DNA from: a bacterium
Lineage (GTDB): Bacteria; JAMORN01
Direction: 5' to 3'
Length of the DNA: 5,386 nucleotides
Assembly (NCBI GenBank): GCA_027063545.1
Contig: JAMORN010000185.1
Location: forward strand, 1-5,386
Shown in pieces: positions 1 through 5,261 of this stretch. Position numbers and translations under genes: made by a program. Every line of letters begins with the position of its first letter. The first letter of the stretch is position 1. Below the pieces are notes generated by a model. That model had not been told where the DNA came from. It ran no database searches and saw only the letters and a program-made list of their open reading frames with translations.

Positions 1-323
1 GAACAATTATAGATTTATTTTTTCATATAAAACTAAAGGAGTTATCTAATATATTAGATTTTAACAACAAAAAAGAAATAATAGAATATATATATAAAGT
101 AAGTCAACCAATAACCTATAACAACAATCTTATCATAAAAAAAATAAATAGAGTTCTTCCATCAAAAGTTTCTATTCTGAACTTTAATAACTTTGAGTTA
201 TCTGAATATGAATATAAAGTTTCTTTTAAAAATATTGATGAACTATTGTATAAATTAAAAACTTCTATTAATTCTATAGAACATAATTATAAAAATATAA
301 GATCTTGGTTTAATGAAAGATGA
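1..323 (+). CDS. C-terminal part of an unrecognised protein (5' end outside window)
   Basis: The frame starting at position 3 is open from the window edge to TGA at 321-323 and gives 106 residues, ending in IRSWFNER. I do not recognise the family. The fragment is rich in Asn, Lys, Ile and Leu, has no Cys, and shows no hydrophobic segment long enough for a membrane helix. The order 'IIKKINRVLPSKVSILNF', then a charged beta-like stretch (ELSEYEYKVSF), then a helix (NIDELLYKLKTSI) loosely recalls the C-terminal domain of PilN/GspL-type assembly proteins, where a 'lP..v.l..l' segment precedes a ferredoxin-like fold. That resemblance is weak and is not used as a call. Its stop codon overlaps the next start as ATGA (320-323), so the two genes are probably translationally coupled and belong to one operon. 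Confidence 0.75.
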   Translation, partial: TIIDLFFHIKLKELSNILDFNNKKEIIEYIYKVSQPITYNNNLIIKKINRVLPSKVSILNFNNFELSEYEYKVSFKNIDELLYKLKTSINSIEHNYKNIRSWFNER

Positions 324-1387
324 AATTTTTTATTGAAGAGACGGTTGATGATAATAATCCTATTTTTATATATATTAAAAAGTTAGGAGTCGAATACCAG
401 AGAATAAAAACAGAAGAAATAGTTCCGTTGCTTTTTTCAAAGAGTAAAGATGAAACTATTATTCTTAGAAGCATAAAAGAAAAGCGTTATCTAAAAGATT
501 GTCCCGGGACAAAATTTTATAGATGTTGCGATTATAAAGTACTACAAATAGGAGATAACTGTCCATTTGAATGTATTTATTGTATATTGAATTCCTATTT
601 TGACAATTTAGTTAATATAATTTATGTAGACGTGGATAAAATGGTTGATGAAATCATAGATTTTTTATCTAAAAATAGATTTTTAAGATTAGGTACTGGA
701 GAATTCACAGATAGTTTAGCTTTAGAACCATATACAAACTTAACTAAAATATTACTGGATAAATTAAAAGAAAAATCTATTGCTTGGGATAGATTTAATT
801 TAGAGCTAAAAACAAAGTCTCTTAATATAGAAAACTTTTTAGATTTTGAATATAAAAAATCTCTTCTTTTTAGCTGGAGTCTTAATACTTTTTTTGTATG
901 GAAGAATCTAGAATTAAAAACGCCTTCACCAGAGGAAAGATTAAAAAAGGCTAAGCTGGCTGTAGATAATGGATTTAAAGTTTCATTTCATTTTGATCCT
1001 CTTATAGTTTACGATGAATATAAAAAAGACTATAAAGAGATAATAGAACTTATATTTGATTACATTGACCCTAATAAAATAGCTTTTATTAGCTTGGGTA
1101 GTTTTAGATATATACCTTATTTAAAGCATTTTATTTCTAAAAAGTATGGGGATACTTTTCTATTAGAAAACGAATTTATATACGGAAAAGACTCTAAATT
1201 AAGATATCCATATAAGTTAAGAGTAGAATTATATAAATATATAATTTCTCTTTTAGATCCGTTTAAAAAAAATATTACTATATACTATTGCATGGAAAGT
1301 GAAAGAGTGTGGAGAAACACTTTAGGATATTATCCTGAGAGTAATTTTAGTTTAGGTAAGATTTTATGGGAAAGTATAAAAAAATAA
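320..1387 (+). CDS. SPL-family (spore photoproduct lyase-like) radical SAM protein
   Basis: This 355-residue protein is a radical SAM enzyme of the SplB-like family. The motif CPFECIYC (Cys81, Cys85, Cys88; CX3CX2C) is the ligand set for the SAM-binding [4Fe-4S] cluster. The family's upstream block is present as CPGTKFYRCC (Cys61, Cys69, Cys70). After the cluster come GTGEFTDSLALEP (125-137), the place of the second strand of the partial TIM barrel, then FHFDPLIVY (223-231), ISLGSFRY (257-264) and YYCMESERVW (322-331), all typical of SPL-like proteins. Bacillus SPL has its hydrogen-donor cysteine (Cys141) near the GEFTD region. No Cys is present there, so this is unlikely to be a genuine spore photoproduct lyase, and the substrate is unknown. 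The start is fixed by the ATGA overlap with the preceding gene. No clear Shine-Dalgarno is visible, so coupling probably drives initiation. Its 3' end overlaps the next gene by 22 nt. Confidence 0.9.
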   Translation: MKFFIEETVDDNNPIFIYIKKLGVEYQRIKTEEIVPLLFSKSKDETIILRSIKEKRYLKDCPGTKFYRCCDYKVLQIGDNCPFECIYCILNSYFDNLVNIIYVDVDKMVDEIIDFLSKNRFLRLGTGEFTDSLALEPYTNLTKILLDKLKEKSIAWDRFNLELKTKSLNIENFLDFEYKKSLLFSWSLNTFFVWKNLELKTPSPEERLKKAKLAVDNGFKVSFHFDPLIVYDEYKKDYKEIIELIFDYIDPNKIAFISLGSFRYIPYLKHFISKKYGDTFLLENEFIYGKDSKLRYPYKLRVELYKYIISLLDPFKKNITIYYCMESERVWRNTLGYYPESNFSLGKILWESIKK

Positions 1388-1953
1388 TTATTACACCTTT
1401 AAAGTGGGAAAAGAATATATTAAAGAAAGTTTTAAAACAATTTAATATGTTAGAATATAATATAATTTCACTAGATGTATTAAGAGATATTAATAAGCTA
1501 TTAGAGGTATATAATTATGATAGAGGAGACTTTTTTATAGGAATATCAGCTGGCAATAAAAAGACAAATGTAGAATTGGGCGATTTAGTAATTATAAAAA
1601 AAGTTATTTATTTAAAAAATGAAGAATATAAATATTTTTATTTTAAATATAATCAAAATTTAATAAAGACAAGTCAAAAGATAAAAGAAGCTACATCTTT
1701 ATATACAGATACTTTTTTCTATGAGAATGATGAAAAAAAATATAATTTTAATTTTGATATTATAGAAATGGAGTCATATAAGATTTTTAATATATTAGGA
1801 GAAGAAGTTACTTTTTTTAGAGTTATTGTTGATTTTGGAATAAAAAAAAGTAATTTTAATTTATATAACTATAAAAAATCTATAGAGAGATTTTATATAA
1901 AGGGATTAAAAATATTAATAGAAAATTTAAAAAAAGGGGAGGGGTATGCCTAA
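1366..1953 (+). CDS. Nucleoside phosphorylase/MTAN-like protein, short form
   Basis: The 195-residue product resembles the PNP/UDP phosphorylase superfamily, closest in layout to 5'-methylthioadenosine/SAH nucleosidase. The N-terminal strand and acidic residue (IIITPLKWE, Glu15) match E. coli MTAN Glu12. [18 protein letters not shown] (59-76) matches the 'GxAGgl...GDlvi' block. IIEMES (132-137) matches the 'vdME' substrate-binding motif (Met135, Glu136). FRVIVDFG (151-158) places Asp156 where catalytic Asp197 lies. The key residues therefore appear kept, although the protein is shorter than E. coli MTAN (232 residues) and the middle is divergent. It could cleave or phosphorolyse a nucleoside, but the substrate cannot be read from sequence. 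The ATG at 1366 is preceded by AGGT at 1354-1357 and gives the expected first beta strand. It overlaps the radical SAM gene by 22 nt and the next gene by 8 nt. Confidence 0.7.
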   Translation: MGKYKKIIITPLKWEKNILKKVLKQFNMLEYNIISLDVLRDINKLLEVYNYDRGDFFIGISAGNKKTNVELGDLVIIKKVIYLKNEEYKYFYFKYNQNLIKTSQKIKEATSLYTDTFFYENDEKKYNFNFDIIEMESYKIFNILGEEVTFFRVIVDFGIKKSNFNLYNYKKSIERFYIKGLKILIENLKKGEGYA

Positions 1954-2341
1954 AGCTGAGGGGAGAGTTTTTCCTTTTGAAGGTAAGGAAAAAATAAGAA
2001 AAGATTTTTTAGAGGTTATTGATTTTGAAAAAACAGAAGAATATATTAGAACAGAAACAAATGAATTTAGTGCTGTATGTCCTTTTTCAGGACTTCCTGA
2101 TTATGGAAAATTAATTATAGAATATTATCCCGATGGAGGAAAAATTGTTGAGTTAAAAAGTTTAAAATATTATGTTATATCATTCAGAAATGTAGGTGTA
2201 TATCAAGAGGAAGCAACAAAAATTATTTATGAAGATTTAAAAGAAATATTACAGACAGAACGTTTGAAAGTTACTACTATATATAATACAAGGGGTGGCT
2301 TTGATACTACTTGTGTAATTGGAAGTCTGGAAAAGAAATAA
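1946..2341 (+). CDS. queF: NADPH-dependent 7-cyano-7-deazaguanine reductase QueF (preQ1 synthase)
   Basis: QueF reduces the nitrile of preQ0 to the aminomethyl group of preQ1 using two NADPH, the last soluble-precursor step before TGT inserts preQ1 into tRNA for queuosine synthesis. This is the short, one-module (YkvM) T-fold type, 131 residues. Visible marks are the catalytic Cys45 in [14 protein letters not shown] with Asp52 seven residues later, the QueF signature ELKSLKYY (69-76), the substrate-binding Glu88 region ([11 protein letters not shown], 81-91) and the RGG loop (116-118). The residue aligned with the His of Bacillus/E. coli QueF (the 'HE' pair) appears to be Gln87. The start overlaps the previous stop by 8 nt. 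The purine run at 1931-1944 supplies a Shine-Dalgarno (GGAGG at 1938-1942, unusually close to the ATG). No other queuosine gene is in the window. Confidence 0.95.
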   Translation: MPKAEGRVFPFEGKEKIRKDFLEVIDFEKTEEYIRTETNEFSAVCPFSGLPDYGKLIIEYYPDGGKIVELKSLKYYVISFRNVGVYQEEATKIIYEDLKEILQTERLKVTTIYNTRGGFDTTCVIGSLEKK

Positions 2342-2348
2342 AAGAAGG
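2342..2348 (+). promoter_or_regulatory. Ribosome binding site
   Basis: AAGAAGG lies 8 nt before the ATG at 2357, in the 15-nt gap after the queF stop. It is a good Shine-Dalgarno and supports this start over later ones. Confidence 0.6.
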
Positions 2349-2356
2349 TTGATAGA

Positions 2357-3307
2357 ATGAAATATTATGAGAGAGAGCCAATACCTATAATATCAACTCC
2401 TACATTGAAGTATTATTATTTAAGAGATGAACTATTAAGTCCTATTGGTATATTGTTAGAATATAATAATAAAAGCTCATACTTAAAAGTAAGAGAATAT
2501 GTTAGGATTTTAAATTATATAGTAAAAGAATTAGAGATTTTCCATGAATTTAGAATAATAGATTATAATTTAAAAAAAGGAGAGATCTTTTTTGAGTATG
2601 TAGAAAATATTACCTCTGTAAAAGAAGAGTTGGAAAATTACAAAAATTTTGAAAAGAAATATAATTTAGTTTCTAAAATAATTGAGAAGTGGTGGTTAAT
2701 TATTAATTTAGTAGACCCGGAAGATTATGTATTAGGTAATTTTGAGGATATATTTTTTGAAGATATATTTTTAAGTTTTGTAAATATATTTTTAAAGAAA
2801 ATTTTAAAAATAGATGTAGATAGTAAAATATATATAGAATCAGAAGATATATTTATTAATCACTTTAAAGAGATAACAAAAATAAAAACAAGATTTAATT
2901 TGGGAGGATTAACCTTTAATAATGTAGTAAAGGCAAACAATAATATTGTTATTATAAATTTCAACAAAGCTGCTAAATTACCATTTATATATGATTTGGC
3001 AGTTTTTATATCTCAAGTATCTATTCAAATAGATCCTATTTTTGAGCTTATTTTTATTAGAGATATATATCGTTTATCCCAAAAGGAAGGATTAATAAAA
3101 AATGATTTAACTCTAGATGAATTTACTACTATATATAAAATATTAGAATTACATTATTTATTACATTCACTTATTGTTAATTATAATGATAATATACATC
3201 AATTTAAATATAATTTAAAAATAATATACGAACATACAAAAAACTATCCTGAAATATTACCATTATGGAACTTTATAAATAGAATATCAAATTATTCTCT
3301 TTTATAA
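2357..3307 (+). CDS. APH/choline-kinase-fold protein, apparently a pseudokinase
   Basis: The 316-residue protein has no strong full-length match I can name. Its C-terminal half carries the outline of the aminoglycoside phosphotransferase/choline kinase family. LGGLTFNNVV (182-191) lines up with the catalytic loop HGDLHPxNVL, and VIINFNKAAKLPFIYDLAVF (198-217) lines up with 'lIDFe.a..gp..yDLA.f'. At the key places the catalytic His-Gly-Asp reads Leu-Gly-Gly (182-184) and the metal-binding Asp of IDF is Asn201. Asn189 of the loop and Asp213 of the YDLA motif are kept. If the alignment is right the protein lacks phosphotransfer chemistry and may bind a ligand or partner. The N-terminal part holds a plausible N-lobe with Lys44 (SYLKVREY) and a hinge-like GEIFFEY (75-81). 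No signal peptide or membrane segment is obvious. It is the last gene of the + strand run. Confidence 0.6.
   Translation: MKYYEREPIPIISTPTLKYYYLRDELLSPIGILLEYNNKSSYLKVREYVRILNYIVKELEIFHEFRIIDYNLKKGEIFFEYVENITSVKEELENYKNFEKKYNLVSKIIEKWWLIINLVDPEDYVLGNFEDIFFEDIFLSFVNIFLKKILKIDVDSKIYIESEDIFINHFKEITKIKTRFNLGGLTFNNVVKANNNIVIINFNKAAKLPFIYDLAVFISQVSIQIDPIFELIFIRDIYRLSQKEGLIKNDLTLDEFTTIYKILELHYLLHSLIVNYNDNIHQFKYNLKIIYEHTKNYPEILPLWNFINRISNYSLL
2741..2770 (+). repeat. 15-bp tandem duplication inside the kinase-fold gene
   Basis: Two adjacent 15-bp units, 2741-2755 and 2756-2770, differ at one base (GAG versus GAA) and encode FEDIF twice (residues 129-138). A partial third copy encoding EDIF is at 2843-2854. 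It is in frame and could be a small slippage duplication. Confidence 0.6.
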
Positions 3308-3315
3308 TTTTTTTT
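3281..3315 (+). terminator. Weak candidate terminator of the + strand operon
   Basis: A 6-bp stem, AGAATA (3281-3286) with TATTCT (3293-3298) and a 6-nt loop, lies at the end of the coding region. It is followed by an interrupted T run ending in eight T (3308-3315). The stem has only one G-C pair, so it is marginal. It would be the only stem-plus-T structure between the convergent genes. Confidence 0.25.
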
Positions 3316-3318
3316 GAC

Positions 3319-3332
3319 TTAAAAATTTTTAA
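3319..3332. other. A/T palindrome between convergent genes
   Basis: TTAAAAATTTTTAA is a perfect 14-bp palindrome in the 29-nt gap between the convergent stop codons. Being symmetric it could act in both directions, but it has no G or C and chance is likely in sequence this AT-rich. Confidence 0.25.
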
Positions 3333-3336
3333 TAAA

Positions 3337-3930
3337 TTACTTTCTCTGATACAATCCATAAAACTTGTATTGGGCTATTATATGTCCTTGCATAGCTCTT
3401 TCAACATCAGCTTTAGTAAATTCACCATCAAGATTTAAAAAAGTATCTAAAGCATATATTTTAAAAAAATACCTATGAGGACTACCTGGAGGAGGACAAG
3501 GTCCACCATATCCAATTCTTTTAAAATCATTAATACCTTGTTTTGCTCCATTAAGTACTTCTTGAGTTTTAGGAATATTTCTCGGAATAATAACTTTAGA
3601 AGAATCTACTTTTATATTTATTATAACCCAGTGTACCCAAGTTCCAACTGGTGCATCTGGATCATCACATATTAAAGCTATAGATTTTGTATTCTCTGGT
3701 ATGTTTTCTATTATAATTTCTGGAGATATATCTTCACTCTGACAGGTATAATTTATAGGAATAAAACCTTCAGTTTTAAAATCAGGAGAATATGCTTTCA
3801 TAGATATATCTCCTTTTTGGGTATTTAAAGAATCGTTTGAAGAATAAGAAGGCTGGGAGCTTCTACATTGATAGAAACTTCCCAGCCCCAAAATAATAAA
3901 TATTAAAATTATTACAAATTTTTTTATCAT
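3337..3930 (-). CDS. PEBP (YbhB/YbcL, Raf kinase inhibitor-like) family protein, probable lipoprotein
   Basis: The phosphatidylethanolamine-binding protein core is clear in residues 44-197. It shows TEGFIPINYTC (53-63), DISPEI (67-72), CDDPDAPVGTWVHWV (88-102) with His100, and GYGGPCPPPGSPHRYFF (140-156) with His152; these form the conserved anion-binding pocket. The biochemical role of bacterial members is mostly unknown. Cys63 and Cys145 sit at family-conserved places and could form a disulfide if exported. I chose ATG at 3930 (197 residues) because it yields MIKK plus a hydrophobic stretch and then Cys22. The reading frame also allows ATG at 3984, but that would lie inside the upstream gene and bury the signal peptide. 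The lipobox FYQC is not canonical. An internal ATG at 3801 (Met44) with a strong Shine-Dalgarno would give a 154-residue cytosolic form of normal family length. It starts 4 nt after the upstream lipoprotein gene, with no visible RBS. Confidence 0.88.
   Translation of the reverse strand: MIKKFVIILIFIILGLGSFYQCRSSQPSYSSNDSLNTQKGDISMKAYSPDFKTEGFIPINYTCQSEDISPEIIIENIPENTKSIALICDDPDAPVGTWVHWVIINIKVDSSKVIIPRNIPKTQEVLNGAKQGINDFKRIGYGGPCPPPGSPHRYFFKIYALDTFLNLDGEFTKADVERAMQGHIIAQYKFYGLYQRK
3810..3815 (-). promoter_or_regulatory. Strong internal ribosome binding site in the PEBP gene
   Basis: On the minus strand AAGGAG sits 8 nt before an in-frame ATG (3801-3799, Met44), exactly where the PEBP domain begins. 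It is a far better initiation context than that of the upstream ATG at 3930, which has none. The same bases encode Lys-Gly of the linker, so chance cannot be excluded. Confidence 0.5.
3851..3887 (-). other. GC-rich RNA hairpin within the PEBP signal-peptide coding region
   Basis: In the minus-strand transcript GGCTGGGA (3887-3880) pairs perfectly with TCCCAGCC (3858-3851). After one bulged A the stem continues with a G-C pair, a U-G wobble and UUCU/AGAA, giving 14 pairs around an 8-nt loop (3872-3865). It covers codons 15-27, including the lipobox. The U-G pair becomes a C-A mismatch in the opposite strand, so the fold is better in the sense transcript. A pyrimidine-rich TTCTTATTCTTC follows, which is not a clean T run. 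It could be a terminator or attenuator, a stability element, or a translation-control stem. Confidence 0.65.
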
Positions 3931-3934
3931 AAAT

Positions 3935-5128
3935 TTATTTAATATATTTGATAGCTTTATGTATTTCTTTACCAGTTGGAGCATCTTTATCAGGTCTTTC
4001 CATATAATACATTAAAGCTACGATATCAGCCTTCTTTGGAATATTATAAAAATAGAGTTTTCCTCTCTCTTCCCATTCTGTATCAAGTATTTTAGAAGGA
4101 ATTTCATCCTTTCTATTTGTTCTTTTTGCTTGATATTTATTTCCATCCTTATCTACTAAATAGAATACTTCTGGTCTTATTTCTATAGGATTATATGAGT
4201 TATTATATATACTAACCTCTACAACAGCACTTTTTCCTCTTCTTTTAAAATCAACAACCGCTAATAACACATTATTATTATTGATATCATCATCAATCTC
4301 TTCAGGCTCAAGCCCTGCAACATCAATAAGTCTTATATAAGCAGAATAAATACCAGCCATAGCTGGGCGAATCTTTTTTAACATTTCTTTAGCTTCTTTG
4401 TTATTGGGATCATATTTTAATGTTAATAAAGTAAAATATTCTGCAGCAATTGCATCATCTGGGTCAGGATCTTTCCAATCAATAGCCTCATAATATTCTT
4501 TTGCTCTTTCTAATGCATCTTGAGCTAACTCTTTATACCACTTCTTCATTTCAGATTTCACAATACTATTAGTACTATCAATTAATTGAGCATATTTTAA
4601 ATATTTAAATCCTTCTCTTACACTTTCATAATTTTTAATAGTATCGGCAATAGCTACTAAAAACTCAGCATATTTAGAGTATACTTCTGGTGGTAAATCT
4701 CTTATTTTTGTTTCCTTAATTTTTGTTTTTACATTTCCATTTTTATCTTTATACTTAATTGTATCTCTAACATATTTGAATAAATAATTATTGATATCTT
4801 CATAAAATGCGTAAATTTTTTCTTTAATAGAAGTATCTGCAGCATAATTCTTCAATATATTTTTTCCTAAGTCAATATTAATTAATATATATTTTGCTCT
4901 TACCTTTACAGTTGGAGAATCCTTTTGCATATATCTTAATAACGTTTTTAAGGCCCTATTTGAATAAACTAAATAGGTTCTTTGTTTTCCTTCTTTTAAC
5001 GCCTCAGTTGCTTTTTTGTAATAATCATCAGCTTTTGATATAGCTTGTTCTTCTGGTGATTTAGAACAATAGAGTAAGCTACTTACAATAAATAAAGCTA
5101 ACATAAACGTTCTAATAAATTTTTTCAC
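3935..5128 (-). CDS. Probable lipoprotein with helical TPR-like body and C-terminal DUF4352-like domain
   Basis: The 397-residue protein begins with a lipoprotein-like signal peptide: charged MKKFIR, a hydrophobic core to Leu19, then Cys21, followed by a Ser/Pro/Glu-rich tether. The -1 residue is Tyr, so the lipobox (LLYC) is atypical. Residues 28-265 are mostly amphipathic helices with TPR-like pieces (ADDYYKKATEALKEGKQ; ALERAKEYYEAIDW; AAEYFTLLTLKYDPNNKEA), suggesting a protein-binding scaffold. After an acidic linker (EPEEIDDDINNNN, 274-286), residues 287-375 alternate like an Ig-like beta sandwich, resembling DUF4352: VVEVSIYNNSYNPIEI, then FYLVDKDGNKY, then GKLYFYNIPKK. The start is GTG at 5128, supported by GGAGG at 5140-5136 and by the charged n-region; ATG at 5104 would lose both. 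I cannot assign a function. It is the first gene of a two-gene unit with the PEBP gene. Confidence 0.85.
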   Translation of the reverse strand: MKKFIRTFMLALFIVSSLLYCSKSPEEQAISKADDYYKKATEALKEGKQRTYLVYSNRALKTLLRYMQKDSPTVKVRAKYILINIDLGKNILKNYAADTSIKEKIYAFYEDINNYLFKYVRDTIKYKDKNGNVKTKIKETKIRDLPPEVYSKYAEFLVAIADTIKNYESVREGFKYLKYAQLIDSTNSIVKSEMKKWYKELAQDALERAKEYYEAIDWKDPDPDDAIAAEYFTLLTLKYDPNNKEAKEMLKKIRPAMAGIYSAYIRLIDVAGLEPEEIDDDINNNNVLLAVVDFKRRGKSAVVEVSIYNNSYNPIEIRPEVFYLVDKDGNKYQAKRTNRKDEIPSKILDTEWEERGKLYFYNIPKKADIVALMYYMERPDKDAPTGKEIHKAIKYIK

Positions 5129-5261
5129 CTTTTTTCCTCCCTGTTTATATGATTTTAATTTAAGTTAATATATAACCCTTATATTCTTTAATCGTTTAAT
5201 TTAAAAATAAATAAAAGATTTTTTAAAATCAACTTAATAAATAATTATTTTTACATACATT
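5129..5261. promoter_or_regulatory. Divergent intergenic region, presumed promoters
   Basis: This 133-bp, almost pure A/T stretch separates the divergent lipoprotein and U32 genes, so both promoters should lie here. Facing left, TTGATT (5234-5229) followed 17 nt later by TATTTT (5211-5206) is a possible sigma-70-like pair. Facing right, TTAAAA (5223-5228) and TATTTT (5246-5251) are also 17 nt apart, but this would put the transcript start only a few bases before the U32 ATG. An interrupted palindrome, GATTTT-TT-AAAATC (5217-5230), overlaps both candidates and could be an operator. Such matches arise easily by chance at this base composition. Confidence 0.4.
5136..5140 (-). promoter_or_regulatory. 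Ribosome binding site deciding a GTG start
   Basis: GGAGG on the minus strand, within CAGGGAGG, lies 7 nt before the GTG at 5128. It decides in favour of this non-ATG start for the lipoprotein. Confidence 0.75.

Noticed and set aside
1-323. PilN/GspL-like assembly protein
   Set aside because: Only a vague secondary-structure resemblance in 106 C-terminal residues; no diagnostic motif and no neighbouring pil genes in the window.
320-1387. Calling the radical SAM protein a true spore photoproduct lyase (SplB)
   Set aside because: The Cys near the GEFTD region that corresponds to SPL Cys141 is absent, and no sporulation gene is nearby; only the family-level call is supported.
2357-3307. Functional aminoglycoside-resistance kinase
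   Set aside because: The catalytic Asp and metal-binding Asp expected in the HGD and IDF motifs are replaced by Gly184 and Asn201.
3319-3332. Strong bidirectional terminator between the convergent genes
   Set aside because: The palindrome is purely A/T with no loop or adjacent long T run on the minus-strand side; it is listed only as a weak structural feature.
3475-3675. 66-residue open frame on the + strand
   Set aside because: It lies opposite the strongly supported PEBP coding sequence, contains no recognisable domain, has no RBS, and is low in quality (Arg/Asn/Tyr-rich antisense of conserved motifs). It is a shadow.
3931-3984. Longer PEBP start at ATG 3984
   Set aside because: It would overlap the end of the upstream lipoprotein gene and put 18 residues before a clear signal peptide, which begins at the ATG at 3930.
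5129-5261. Riboswitch or small RNA in the divergent intergenic region
   Set aside because: No conserved riboswitch core or G/C-containing paired elements were seen; the stretch is almost entirely A/T and only short chance-level repeats are present.
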